Origin: Adineta ricciae
Lineage: Eukaryota; Rotifera; Eurotatoria; Adinetida; Adinetidae
Assembly (NCBI GenBank): GCA_905250025.1
Contig: CAJNOJ010000349.1
Location: forward strand, 28,766 to 92,765
Direction: 5' to 3'
DNA: 64,000 bases
Positions 1 to 11,197 of the stretch are shown here, piece after piece (positions within the stretch are counted from its first letter, which is position 1; each line of letters opens with the position of its first letter). The notes beneath the pieces are model-generated. The model was not told the origin of the DNA, searched no databases, and saw only the letters and a program-made list of their open reading frames with translations. Both the position numbers and the translations under genes were made by a program.

Positions 1-69
1 ATTCAAAGAAATGCTTTGTCAGCTAAATTTATAATTGTTTCTTGTGATACAANTTGTGATACAACAAAG

Positions 70-100
<31 letters not shown>

Positions 101-1076
101 CAAATACTCGTTTATTTAATGGTGCAGAAACTGAATTAGTAATTCATGGAATAAGAGGAAACACAATAATATTGTTATTCGAATGAATCAAAGAGTAAAT
201 AAAATGTACTTACAAATCATTTCTATACTACAAAAAAATGATATCTATGGATATAGAGTTGTTGTATTTAAAAACGAACTATGGTGCTTGCATAGTTTTT
301 TCGTTTCGATAATCATACAGAAAAACTTCCCTGTTTTTTGATTGAGAAAGTAGATGACATTTTCTACGGCAATCTTTCTTACTAAAAATACCTCGCCAAA
401 TAAATTTTTCTCTAACTTTCGGACGTCAATGGTTTCTAATTGTGTTTTATTGTATTTTGAGTACATATATTAAGAATGAAGACAGTTGCTCCAATATCAG
501 TATAACGTTTAACAACATATGACGCAGCTTCTTTTTCTTTTTTCCCTCGACTGAAAGGAGGGTCATGCAGGGTGTGGGTGAGGGTGAGGGTCGAGGGTAA
601 AAGGTCAAAGANNNNNNNNNNNNNNNNNNNNNNNNNNNNNNNNNNNGGGCAGTAGTTAAATTGTGTGTGAAGTGTCGGAGAGGAAGGCGAGTGCCATCTG
701 AGGACGTGTATATGCTATAAACAATATCGAGCAGTCGGGAGTGGCGGACCGAAGGGACGCCGATGACCGACTGCGAGATCAGTGCTTTGATACATCTTTT
801 GAAAGGGTCTTATGACAAGAGTGGAATCAAAAGTGAATCAGTCGAGGGCTTAGCGAGTCGGCCTCGGCGAGCGTTACTTGTATTGTAACGATTGAGTAAT
901 AAAAATGTATACTCAATGACGCAGAGAGACTATCTAGATTGTTTCACTTTTTCTTTTATTTAAATGTTTTGATCCTATTACAAATGAATAAGATCGATTT
1001 TCTACAGATAAGCTAGAACGAGATTAGAATAAACAATCGATTTGATCCTTTTTTTTCCTTTATTTCTTTGCATAGA
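1..1076. other. Gene-free start of window, with gap and G-rich tract
   Basis: No convincing gene is seen. A single N at 53 has the same 11 bases on both sides, which suggests two contig ends joined without merging their overlap. An (AT)n microsatellite lies at 74-100. Just before the N run at 612-646, positions 568-597 are rich in GGGTGTGGG/GGGTGAGGG-like motifs on the + strand. The stretch 657-900 is visibly more GC-rich than its surroundings and has no open frame I recognise. The T-rich run ending in TAG at 1071-1075, just before the decarboxylase ATG, looks like a splice acceptor, either for a 5'UTR intron or for trans-splicing. Confidence 0.6.
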
Positions 1077-2788
1077 ATGAATTCGACAATGTTGGATTGT
1101 TTGATAAAACAAGTTGTGAGTAAACTACATGAACCTGTAGTCGACAGTGAATCGCTTAATCAATGGAAAACAGAATTGTTTACTTTAATTAACTCAATTA
1201 GTGAGTTCAAATTATCATTTCGTTCAAAAGATACTGAAAAAAGCTTGTCTTTGGATCCTGATGATTGGCGGGCAGCTCGATACTTGACACATAAGATGCT
1301 TGATTCGTCATTAGACTACATTCAATATATACGTAATCGTCCTATTCGACAATGGGCTTCAAGTGATATTCGAACTCTACTTGAAGATGAACCATTTCCT
1401 GAGCAAGGACAAACATTGGCATCTGTTTGTGATGATATATTAGAATATGTAATACCTTATGCTAGAGGTAATGCACATCCTCGATTTTGGGCTTGGGTAG
1501 TCGGGGAAGGTACATTGAGTGGTATCATAGGTGAAACGATTGCAGCATCATTAAATATGAATGTTTGTGATACTGATCATAGTGGTGCGTTTATTGAGAA
1601 AGCTGTTATTAAATGGATGTGCCAATTATTTAACTTTCCAAAAGAGACTACCAGAGGTCTACTAGTTACTGGAACATCGATGGCAACAATTATCAGTATG
1701 GCTGTAGCTCGCCAGCGAATTTTACCTAATGTTAGGCAAGATGGAATGATGAGTGGATATCAACTGATTGTTTATGCATCTACTGAAACACATACATGTG
1801 TTGTCAAAGCCTTAGAATTGCTTGGTTTGGGTTCAAAAGCATTACATCTTATATCAGTTGATGAATCTTTTCGTATAAATACCTTAGAATTAAGAACAGC
1901 TATTCAAAATGATCGAAGCAATGGTTTAATCCCATTTTGTATTGTTGGAAATGCAGGTATGGAATTTCTGTAGAACTTTTCTTATAAATGATCTTAGTAA
2001 AATCAAGTCATGATTTTTGTTTAAATTAAGGAACGGTCAATGTGGGTGCTTTCGATAATCTTTCTGAACTATCATCAATTGCGCGTGCTGAAAATCTTTG
2101 GTTTCATATTGATGGAGCTTTAGGCAGTTTTGTTGTACTTGATCATGAACGTCGTCATCTTGTTAATGGTATCGATCAAGCTGATTCACTTGCATTTGAT
2201 TTTCATAAATGGTTTCATTGTCCTCACGATGTTGGTTGCATACTCATTCGTAATGGTGATCTATTGAGATCAACATTTACTTTACATCAATCATATTTGA
2301 ATCGAACTATACGAGCCTTTCCTGATGATGATATCTGGTTTTGTGATTTAGGTCCTGAACTTTCACGTTCATTTCGTGCTTTAAAAGTTTGGTGTACACT
2401 CAAAGAACATGGTACCGTAAGATTAGGTCAAAAAATTGCTGAAAACTGTGAGCAAATTCAGTATTTGGTATCATTACTTGATAAACATTCACGTATAATC
2501 TATATCTTTCGTCCTATCTTACTCAATATTGTTAATTTTCGATTTGAACCTGAAGAATTTGGTAAAAATGATCAAGCAAGGATTGATATGTTCAATAAGG
2601 AACTTGTTCTCGATATTCAACTGTCAGGAATTGCATTTCTATCAACAACACGTATTCATGATCGTCTTTATATACGTATGTGTATTGTTAGTCATCGAAC
2701 TACTGTCAAAGATTTGGATTTATTTATGGAAACTCTTTTCAACTTCTATCAAGAAAAAATAAAAAACTTATCATTCAACAGAAAATAA
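1077..2788 (+). CDS. Group II PLP-dependent amino-acid decarboxylase
   Basis: Pyridoxal-phosphate enzyme of the aromatic-amino-acid/glutamate decarboxylase fold, which removes CO2 from an amino acid to give an amine; the substrate cannot be read from sequence. Exons 1077-1956 and 2031-2788 are joined across a 74-nt GT-AG intron in phase 1, giving 545 residues. The PLP-stacking His is in TETHTC (about H239). The Asp contacting the pyridine N is in HIDGALGS (D321). The Schiff-base Lys is in DFHKW (K353), where the family usually has DPHKW. The N-terminal helix and the NAHPRFWAWV segment also fit. I start at the first ATG (1077), which directly follows a T-rich TAG acceptor. The HIDGA context differs from the usual HVDAA of animal AADC/HDC, so a bacterial or plant-type lineage is possible. 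It appears intact. Confidence 0.85.
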
Positions 2789-3387
2789 AATTGTAATACG
2801 ACAGTTTTCCATTGATACAGAATAATGTCGTAGACTTTTTATTTTATTTTTAGTAATATAAATTCAAATTAATTATTGTACGTTGATAATCAACCCAGTA
2901 TAGCAATAAAAAGAAAACTTATTTGAATGATATGTTAAAAGATAAAGTTCTATAGACCGATTAGGCGATTTTTTTAATAGTTTTGTGGAGTTCGTTGTTT
3001 TTTTGTCTGATTATTGAAAATTTGCAGTTTGAATCCAGTTGGATAGAACATGAACTCTTCTATCCGTATCATCTAATTTACACATTTTTTTGTCTCGCTC
3101 TAGTTTGAAAGATTGATTTAAAAACATGCTATCTTCATCGTCACGAACATCTGCTATTGTTAGAAAAGTTCATCTCGTATGGAAGACGACACATGATACA
3201 TAGGCTGTGGGCAGAATTTTCACGAAATATAAATCGTCAAATCAATAATGGCTGTCAAATATTTAACTATTTATGAGTAGTGTTTATCAATCTTTCGAAT
3301 ATTGTATCGATGAGAAATGACTCCACCTGTTCGTAGTCACTAAAGGTATTTGTAGTGAAAATTATGTGATAATAAATCAAAGGGAAA
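2789..3387. other. Intergenic, decarboxylase 3' side
   Basis: AATAAA-type polyadenylation signals occur just after the stop (about 2784) and near 2906. I see no gene in the remainder. Confidence 0.5.
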
Positions 3388-4443
3388 ATGTTAACAATCG
3401 CATTTTTATTATCACTGTATGTTTGTGGACTAAATGGATTAATTCCTTATGATGGAATAATTCATCGTTCAACTGATGGAAGTTCTTATGCATTCTTATC
3501 TTCACCTAACATAGGTAATCATCCATCATTTATTGAACAGATAAGTCCAAGTAGTACGTTAGCTGTAGCTTGGTTTTCAGGTGGTGAACAACAACCCAAT
3601 TGTTCAATAGCAGTATCACTTTTGAAATTAAATTCACAACAATTTACACCAGGTGTCATTGTTAGTGAACGTATGAATTGTTCAAATCAAAATCCAGTTC
3701 CTTATTGGGATAATCAAACACAACAATTGGTACATGTCAAAGAAAGCTATGCTCAAATGTGGCATTTGTACAGTGAAGACCGAGGTACATATATAGACAT
3801 CTAAATATGTATTCACACACTCACTTTTCATTTAGGTATAACATGGACAAGTCCTCAGATATTTTATAGTACATTGGGTGGATGGGATCGGAATCGTACA
3901 ATTGCAACATTCGACAAAGAAGGACTTCTTTTTCCTTGTTAGAATTCGACATTAAATCATATAGATGATTATTCATTTCTATTTCGAAGATCAACACCAA
4001 CATCGAAATTCACTCGATTTAATAATATAACAAAAAATGATAATCTTGTTCAACCTACAATTATTCGTTTGAATAATTCAAAGAAATTACGAGCATTCTT
4101 TCGAGATAGAAGAATTCAATAGATTCATTATTCTGTACATTAAAAAGTGGAGCTATTATTATTATGGCATTTAATAATCTGAACGGTACAGCTCGATCAC
4201 CGTTAACTGTCGCAATTTCTTATGATAATGGAATAAAATGGCCATCTTAGAGATATTCAAATTCATGCTGATGATAATTCGACTTTCATTGGAGAATATT
4301 CTTATCCATCAATATTACAAACTTCTTGGACTGCAAGTGATGGCAATGATATTCATTTAGTTTATACATATGATAGACAAACTATTAAATACGTTAGATT
4401 TCATGAAAATTGGATTAAACAACATAGTAATATCGAGTTTTGA
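3388..4443 (+). pseudogene. BNR-repeat sialidase-like pseudogene
   Basis: Remnant of a secreted exo-alpha-sialidase/BNR_2 six-bladed propeller gene, a family that removes terminal sialic acids. Exon 1 (3388-3784) starts with a signal peptide and keeps the HPSF..AWFSGG..NCSIAVS and SxQNPVPYWD core. A 51-nt GT-AG intron leads to exon 2 at 3836, which continues in frame (GITWTSPQ). An in-frame TAG at 3940-3942 and another at 4120-4122 interrupt clear homology. The central part after FRDRRIQ seems deleted. The C-terminal part is still readable (VAISYDNGIKWPS, then RDIQIHADD, EYSYPSI, IHLVYTYDRQTIKYV), but a 1-nt shift and TAG at 4248-4250 break it. With at least three lesions it is very probably non-functional. 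The enzyme type is common in bacteria and fungi. Confidence 0.8.
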
Positions 4444-4933
4444 ATAGAAGTGAATTGACATTGAAAAGTATTATCATACATTATCTTATATTGAAGTTCT
4501 TCATAAGTGGGTCGAGTTTTACGAACAATATGATTATCGAATCGAATGTTTTTTTTCTTGTGGAATGGATCGATCACAGAACTACGTAGTAGAAATCACA
4601 TTCGATCTTGATCTCATATTCAAAAGTTGCGATTCCGCCACAGATCCTATCAATTTTTCATATTCTATCTAATGAACAATATATTAATATTTTAGAATAT
4701 TGTCCAGAAAATATGACTGAAAATGAAAATAGAGTGAACGAAATGAGATCATAAAACATTAAAAAGACGTATGTTATGTTCATTAATATAAATATTCTCG
4801 AAAATATTTTATTCTAACACTGCGGTTAGATTTATTGATATGTAATTATGTTTGAAATACAAAAACGAATAGTAACACGCTACTAAAAATCAACTCTGAA
4901 TAAATAAACATATTAACCAAGTTAGACCAATCA
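4444..4933. other. Intergenic
   Basis: AT-rich. No coding signal seen. Confidence 0.5.
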
Positions 4934-5128
4934 TTAGCATACTCCGTTCTGATTAAACCGGCTACTTTTTCCACACATACTATCGAGAATGAAAGTTGGA
5001 TTGACACTCAATTGTGTTGGAAAAAACCTGACATCACAAACGCGAACATTTTCTAAGCCAACTACACGTGCATGTGTATCTGTACATTTATACAATCCAC
5101 AAGTACCTACTTGATGATAGGCACACAT
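4934..5128 (-). pseudogene. GMC oxidoreductase C-terminal remnant
   Basis: A 64-residue open segment on the minus strand matches the C-terminal substrate-binding end of glucose-methanol-choline FAD oxidoreductases. It has AYHQVGTCG (consensus YHPVGTCRMG, including the catalytic His), then ARVVGLENVRVCDVRFFPT (consensus ARVVdp..LRVhgv.nLRVvDaSvmPt), then VNPTF for the usual NPt segment. The FAD-binding N-terminus and the rest of the catalytic domain are not found upstream (rightwards) in any frame. The Pro of YHPVG is changed to Gln. I read it as the decayed tail of a choline/glucose-dehydrogenase-like gene. The match is by motif only. Confidence 0.55.
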
Positions 5129-5394
5129 AAAGTTAATCTTCGCTGTAACTCATCCAAATCGACAGACAAACTTTTTGGATTTTAGCGGCTGTTTTAATGG
5201 CCATAGAATTCTTTGTTTTAAAAAAGTAGAATATCACGATTTGCGTTGGCCGCTAAAAGTTGTAATTTATGAACTACCAGTAACTCCGGTATTCATACAA
5301 AAAAATATTGTTTTCGTTAGGAATTCGATATTTACTCAGGAAAACACATCACAATAAGACTACTTTCTTGTTTAATGCCACTTTGAAATATAGT

Positions 5395-6294
5395 TTAGAA
5401 AAGAAATTTAGAAAAAATGAAGATGATTAATAGAAACGCGGAAGAAGTAGCAGTAGTAGCTTTACTTTTTCTATTATAATCATCCATAACATCTGCTGAA
5501 GATTTTCCATATTTAGCGTGAACCAATTGTTCAATAGTAAAAAATTCACATTTTCTTTGTTTAAGTCCATCAATGATAGAAGGTAAAGCATTTGCCGTAT
5601 TTTGATAAACAAAATGCATTAATACAATACCCCACTCTCCTCGATCAACAGCATTTAGTATTGGATCAACGACACAAGTGATATTGTTACCACAACTATA
5701 ATCTTGAGAATCGATTTGCCAACTGACATGAAAATAACCTGCATCTGCTGCTATTTTTGAAACAATATTCATATGCGTCTGTGTATCATCTTGATAAGGC
5801 TTTCCGAAAGGTGCACGAAATAAAGATAAACGGGGTGGTGGAGACATGAATTTATTTAAAGTTGTTTGAACACCAACAATTTCATCTGCAATATCGGTGT
5901 TATTTAAATCAGGTAAATTTTTATGATGCACAGTATGTGTTCCAAGATTAAATCTATACTCGACAATATTCTTAATTGACTTTTGAGCAGCGAGATCTGT
6001 ATTAACATTAACCCAGTTTTCTGTGTTTATAAAAAATGTGGCAGGAAGATTAATACTGTGTAAGAAATCGACAATAGCATCCGTAGCTCCACCAGCTCCA
6101 TCAGGACCATCGTCAAAAGTTAATGCTATTGCGCAGCAACCAGGCGTCGAACATAATAAAGATTTATTCACAGGATTATCAGTGAAATCCAGCAAAGGAA
6201 CATTATACGTATTATTGGGATCTGTTTGGCAATAAATGACATCAATTGTAAAGTATAATGACAAAAGTAAAAGAAAGAATTTCATTATTTTCAT
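5395..6294 (-). CDS. Polysaccharide (chitin) deacetylase, NodB fold
   Basis: Metal-dependent carbohydrate esterase family 4 protein expected to remove N-acetyl groups from chitin-like or GlcNAc polymers at the cell surface. It has 299 residues in a single exon. Residues 1-22 form a signal peptide. NodB motifs appear in order: MT1 TFDDGP (59-64, with catalytic-base and metal Asp), MT2 HTVHH (120-124, metal His pair), MT3 RAPFG (160-164), MT4 around DSQDY (195-199), MT5 LMHF (225-228, catalytic His 227; the usual following Asp is Phe). The C-terminus has a Ser/Thr-rich stretch and then a hydrophobic tail (SSAFLLIIFIFSKFLF), which looks like a GPI-anchor signal. A second in-frame Met is at residue 4. 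The lack of introns and the fungal/bacterial-type layout make it a candidate for horizontal acquisition. Confidence 0.88.
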   Translation of the reverse strand: MKIMKFFLLLLSLYFTIDVIYCQTDPNNTYNVPLLDFTDNPVNKSLLCSTPGCCAIALTFDDGPDGAGGATDAIVDFLHSINLPATFFINTENWVNVNTDLAAQKSIKNIVEYRFNLGTHTVHHKNLPDLNNTDIADEIVGVQTTLNKFMSPPPRLSLFRAPFGKPYQDDTQTHMNIVSKIAADAGYFHVSWQIDSQDYSCGNNITCVVDPILNAVDRGEWGIVLMHFVYQNTANALPSIIDGLKQRKCEFFTIEQLVHAKYGKSSADVMDDYNRKSKATTATSSAFLLIIFIFSKFLF

Positions 6295-6949
6295 GTGCCT
6301 TTAAGAAACAAATGGTTCATCCAGACATTATTTTTCAGGTAGATAAAAACTAATGCATCAAATGATAAATCTATTTACTTTTAAAACATAAAAAGATATA
6401 TATTGTTTGTTATCTTTTGTTTTAATAGAAGGAATTTTGTAAATAGGACTTGCACTGGAAAATATCCGTTGAATGATAAACGTTTATCAAACTGCAAGAG
6501 AATACTTGAAAAAACCGTTTAAACTGCTGATATCAACGTTCTCTGATATCCTTATATACCACGGTTTTGATCGAAAAAAACTTTTTCATTTACAATAACA
6601 TGATTATTGAGACTATCATGAAGTGTTTGATCTTTTAATAGATAATAGAGATGGAATCAACGGAATTATCAAAAGTCAAGCTCGAATTTTGAAAGATATT
6701 TCTATTGAATCAATGAACTTTCTTCTGTAAAAGAAATTTATTGATTATACCTAACATGTGAATATAAGAAGAAACTGCTCATTAAGATGCAAAGTGCAAG
6801 GATAACAACGTGCTTCAGCATCATTCTTGCAGTTATATGTCATTCTGATACATAGTTCAAATATGTAACTACGTATTTGACAAGTGTTTATTTCTTTTAA
6901 TAATATACAGCTGAAAATGTACAAAAAGATTAGCACATTTGAATTAATG
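6295..6949. other. Intergenic
   Basis: AT-rich region between two minus-strand loci, no gene recognised. It should hold the promoter of the deacetylase gene, but no element stands out. Confidence 0.45.
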
Positions 6950-9467
6950 TTTCAATAGAATTTGTTTGATAACATGCAATAACAATGTCCAACCATTGAT
7001 CTTTATTTAAATCATCAATAGCTATTGAATAAGGATGATATTCATTATCAAACGTTCTATTTTCATTTCCTTACAAAATCAAAATATGACTCGTATCGGA
7101 ATTAGTAACGACAATATCCAATTGATTATCTTTATTCAAATCTGCCACATCAACAGAATATGGTCGAGAATTCAAAACCAGTTGAATATGTTGTCATATT
7201 ATTGAAATTTCCATCATTAAATCCTAGTTGAACACCAATATTATCTGTTTCATAATTTGTTATAACAATATCTATCCATCCATCCATTATGATTAAAATT
7301 ACCATATGAGAAATTGCTTTTGGTATCGAACCGTTTCCAGTTGAATATGTGTTTCCTAGAAGAAATGTTCCATCACCAAATCCAAACAAAACTTCAATTT
7401 TATCAATGCCATTATTTGCTACAGAAATACCCAGATTGTTATCGTTGTTAAAATCATTGATAGCAACTGAAACTCTGGTGCAGAAAAATCTCCAGTAGAA
7501 TATGAATTTATCAAGAGAAAACTTATTTCACCAAATCCAATTAAAATATTTAGTGTATTAATATCTTTAGTATAGCAGCGTCATAAGGAGCAGAATGTTC
7601 TTCAAGTATAACGAAGTAATCATTGAACCAAATGATCCGTTACCTAAATCCCAGAAAGATACCAACATTATTCAAGCCATAATTCGCAACAACAAGATCG
7701 AATTGTTTCCTGTTGAATTTTAGACATTGATATGGCAAACCTTCCATTTTCTTGTCCTAGAAGGATAATTAAATTTGAACTATCATAGAAAACAACAGGA
7801 AAATCAAGTTCATTGTCATAATTAAAGGCATTCATAACTATTGAATAAGGATGTGAATTATTTCCAATTGAAGAAATGAATTGATCAGCAAATGATTCAT
7901 TTCCATGACCATAAATGAAACTCATTGTATTACCTTTAGAATTAACAACAACTATATCTAAATGATTATCTTTGTCAACATGATTTGCAATTACATATTG
8001 TGGACAAGAAACAATTCCAATTTCATAAATTATTCCATGTAAAAAACTTCCATTATTTGAACCAAATCGAATACTTAAAATATCAGTTGCCGAATTGGCA
8101 AGAACAACATCTGTTTGATTATCATTATTGAAATCTCCTGTCGCTTTTAAATACGAATTAGGAACAGTTCCGGTTGAATATATCGTTTGATTAGTAAATT
8201 CTGCAACTTCATATTGAGTTAAGATTTCAATATAACCCGTCCCTCAATAAATTGTAATGATTTCTAATTGATTATCAGAATTCAGATCAGTAATAACAAG
8301 AGCGTACGGATTTGAGGCAGATTGCGTTGAATATAATCGTTCAAGTCCAAAAGTTCCATTTCCATCATTGAAATAAACTAAGACTTCACTTGAAGTTAGA
8401 ATTGTCGCAGCTATATCATAACAATTATCATTATTTACATCACTAACAACAATTTCTTGTGGGATACCAAAAATACCAGGAGAATATGTTGTCATATCAA
8501 TAAAAGATCCATTACTCAATCTAAAACAAATAGTTATTGTTTTGAGACCATCATTTGAAGAAACTAGTTAATGTCTAAATACGTATCATTGTTAAAATGA
8601 TAAACAGTTAAAAAGCATGGACCTGATCCAATACGAACCGAATTAATAATCATCGACTTAAAACTTCCATTTTCGTTCCCAAGAAAAAACACCAATATTA
8701 TCACTACTAGTATTTGCTACAAGAACATCCATTCGTTTATCATTGTTCAAATCAGTTATACAAAGATACAGTGGAAAAGAATTTTCTCGAATAAATTTTC
8801 CATCATCAAATACTATTGAAAGTAGCGATATAATTCACATTAAATCCAATTCATCATCTTGATTAAAATCATAAACAACAACAGTAAATGGATTCGATCC
8901 AAATAATTGTTGAATCATAAGTTGTTAATGTATCGCAGAGAAATTTCCCTTTTCATCGCGTTGTAAAATATGAATTTGATCATTGGAGAATCAACAATAA
9001 CAATATCTAAATAAGTATCTTTATAAAAATAACTAACATTTATATGTTGTGGAGATGAGTTTGTTGATACTTGATATGTAATTTGTTTTGTAAATGCTTC
9101 ATTTCCACAATTATAAAATATTCCAGTATTTCCACGATTTGAATAAGTAACAATAATATCAAAATATTTAAAATGATTAAGAATAAACGAATTTGGTTGA
9201 GATATTGATCCTGTCGAATAAGTTTGTTGATCAAGAAACGTTTTTTCATCAATTGAAAGAAATATTCCAATATTATGTCTACCATAGGATTAGCAACAAC
9301 AATATCCACTTGAATAACCTACGTGACCTTGGCGTAGCAAAATAAACAATGATAATTCCAATAATCATTGGAATGAATGTAAATATGGTACATAATATGA
9401 AAGATGTTATACAGTCAATATGGTCTTCTTGAAACTGATACAAGTGTATCAGATTGAATGATGTCAA
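6950..9467 (-). pseudogene. Decayed FG-GAP/VCBS repeat membrane protein
   Basis: Read on the minus strand, the whole stretch resembles the intact VCBS protein at 11.2-12.9 kb. It begins at 9467 with a hydrophilic start and one membrane segment (SFILCTIFTFIPMIIGIIIV), followed by many ~49-residue units with the pattern STG..P....aDFN.DN..DivV.n...n.i.i.lg.GNGtF. Calcium-loop motifs (DxNxDxxxD-like) and STG/NGTF signatures are recognisable in all three minus frames, e.g. near 9250, 8500-8250, 7925-7670 and 7390-7150. The reading frame is lost repeatedly by single-base indels (for example between the TM segment and the first repeats near 9290-9310) and stops. No continuous frame above about 90 residues remains, so this is a pseudogene rather than an intron-rich gene. 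It probably came from duplication of the neighbouring family. Confidence 0.75.
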
Positions 9468-11197
9468 TTAGAATGCAAGCTCTGTTTCTGTTTGCGTGTC
9501 GTGTTTGTTGGAATTGGATGGCTTTGAGATATCATATCTGCCATCTTGAGGGTATAAGTAAGATCAGATGAAACTGAGATGAAAATTTATCACCATCATT
9601 CTAACAAAACAGTATTATCGGGATAAACTGTCAATTTGGTTTACGAAAATATCAACAAAATGACTTTCTCGAAGAAAATATGATTAATCGATTTCGTGGA
9701 AAAAGTAAATGCGGAAGCTTTCGATTTTATCCGAAAGTTATGTGTAGTGCAAAAAAGTGTACCAGATTAAGACACAAGATGCCACCCACAAATATCAATA
9801 GTTTTTCAATAACTTAGGAACCACTCGTCCGATCATTCTCATCTTCGAATTTCAGTTAGATTCTGATGCGATAATAAACGATTGGAAATTTCATTATAAT
9901 CAAATTAGCTTTTCTGGAGTAATCATGTAGACCAACGGTAGAGAGTACACTGATTGGTTCGAGCAATGTGCTCGCCTTCCCAATGTACTGTAATACTAAA
10001 ATGTTTCAAATCTTTTCTTAGTGACATAATGTTGACACTTTGACTCTTTTCAAGCTAAGCACATTTTTTAACAACAACGTGATTAACGTTAACGAATACA
10101 AAAACTGATTTAGGTTAATTTCACCCAGATCCGTCAGTTCGCACTCATTCTCGTAACCTTCATCTATTTTCACCATCACCCTTCGTTCAATCTAACATAT
10201 CACCGTGTAAATTTTAGCGATGGCATCAATATTTGAGACCTATAAGTAGCAAATGGGTGATCTGGGTGAAATACGCTCACACCCTTAGGATAAAGAGTAC
10301 TATCAAGAATACTCACATTCTTTTGACATTTAAGTATATTTCCGAAGTTCCATTGAAATTCGGGCGTGTTTTCCATCGCAGAACCATTTGAATCGGATTT
10401 CACTCAAATCATATTCAACTCAGTAATACCCACCCTTCACTGATCAACAAACGCTCTCTCGGTGTTTTCCAGGAACAAAGAAAGCAGTGTGAAAAGTTTC
10501 ACAGCGTTTTAACAACTATAGGATCACTTGAGTGCTCATAACTGATACAGGAAATGAATGAAAGAGGATCAAGCGGACAGGCCGACGAAAACTTCACCAA
10601 CATCCAGCAAGAATTATCGGATTAACGGCCGGACATGCTTACCCATTCTGTAGTGTATTCAGATTTTGAATGCACAAAAATGAAACTTTTCATAGGTAAG
10701 AGCGTTATATGCCACTGCTTTCATAACCAGATAAACTTTACCATGTATGTTATTCGAAAAAACATCACGCAAGTTGATTTAGCTCGTCATTTCAAGATCG
10801 AAATCAACGCAATCGATCAGAAAAAACACAAAGATGTATATAACACATACTTTAATAGTAATTACATACATCAATTTGATTGAAGTATATTTTACATGTC
10901 ATATGAAGCGAAATAATGACTTATAAACATCATGTTCCATTAAAATTCAAGGCTTTTATGCTTCTGTTGGCATGTTTATGAAAAACTAGAATAATTCTTT
11001 TGACATAAATGACATGAAAACGAACGCACTCGAATAGACATTAAAAATAATATGTACTTTTTGGAGAGATATATAAAACAATAACATATATCGTTGTTTT
11101 TAAAACAAAAAAAGTAATTATATTTAACGGAAATAACAAAATTCTTCAGCTTACCTATATAAATTGTTGATATTCTTTCTGTATAAACATTATTGCA
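9468..11197. other. Intergenic between divergent VCBS loci
   Basis: 1.7 kb with no recognisable gene. The open frames at 10200-10403 (-) and 10635-10883 (+) match nothing I know and lack good start context. This is the shared upstream region of the decayed minus-strand and the intact plus-strand VCBS genes. Confidence 0.45.
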
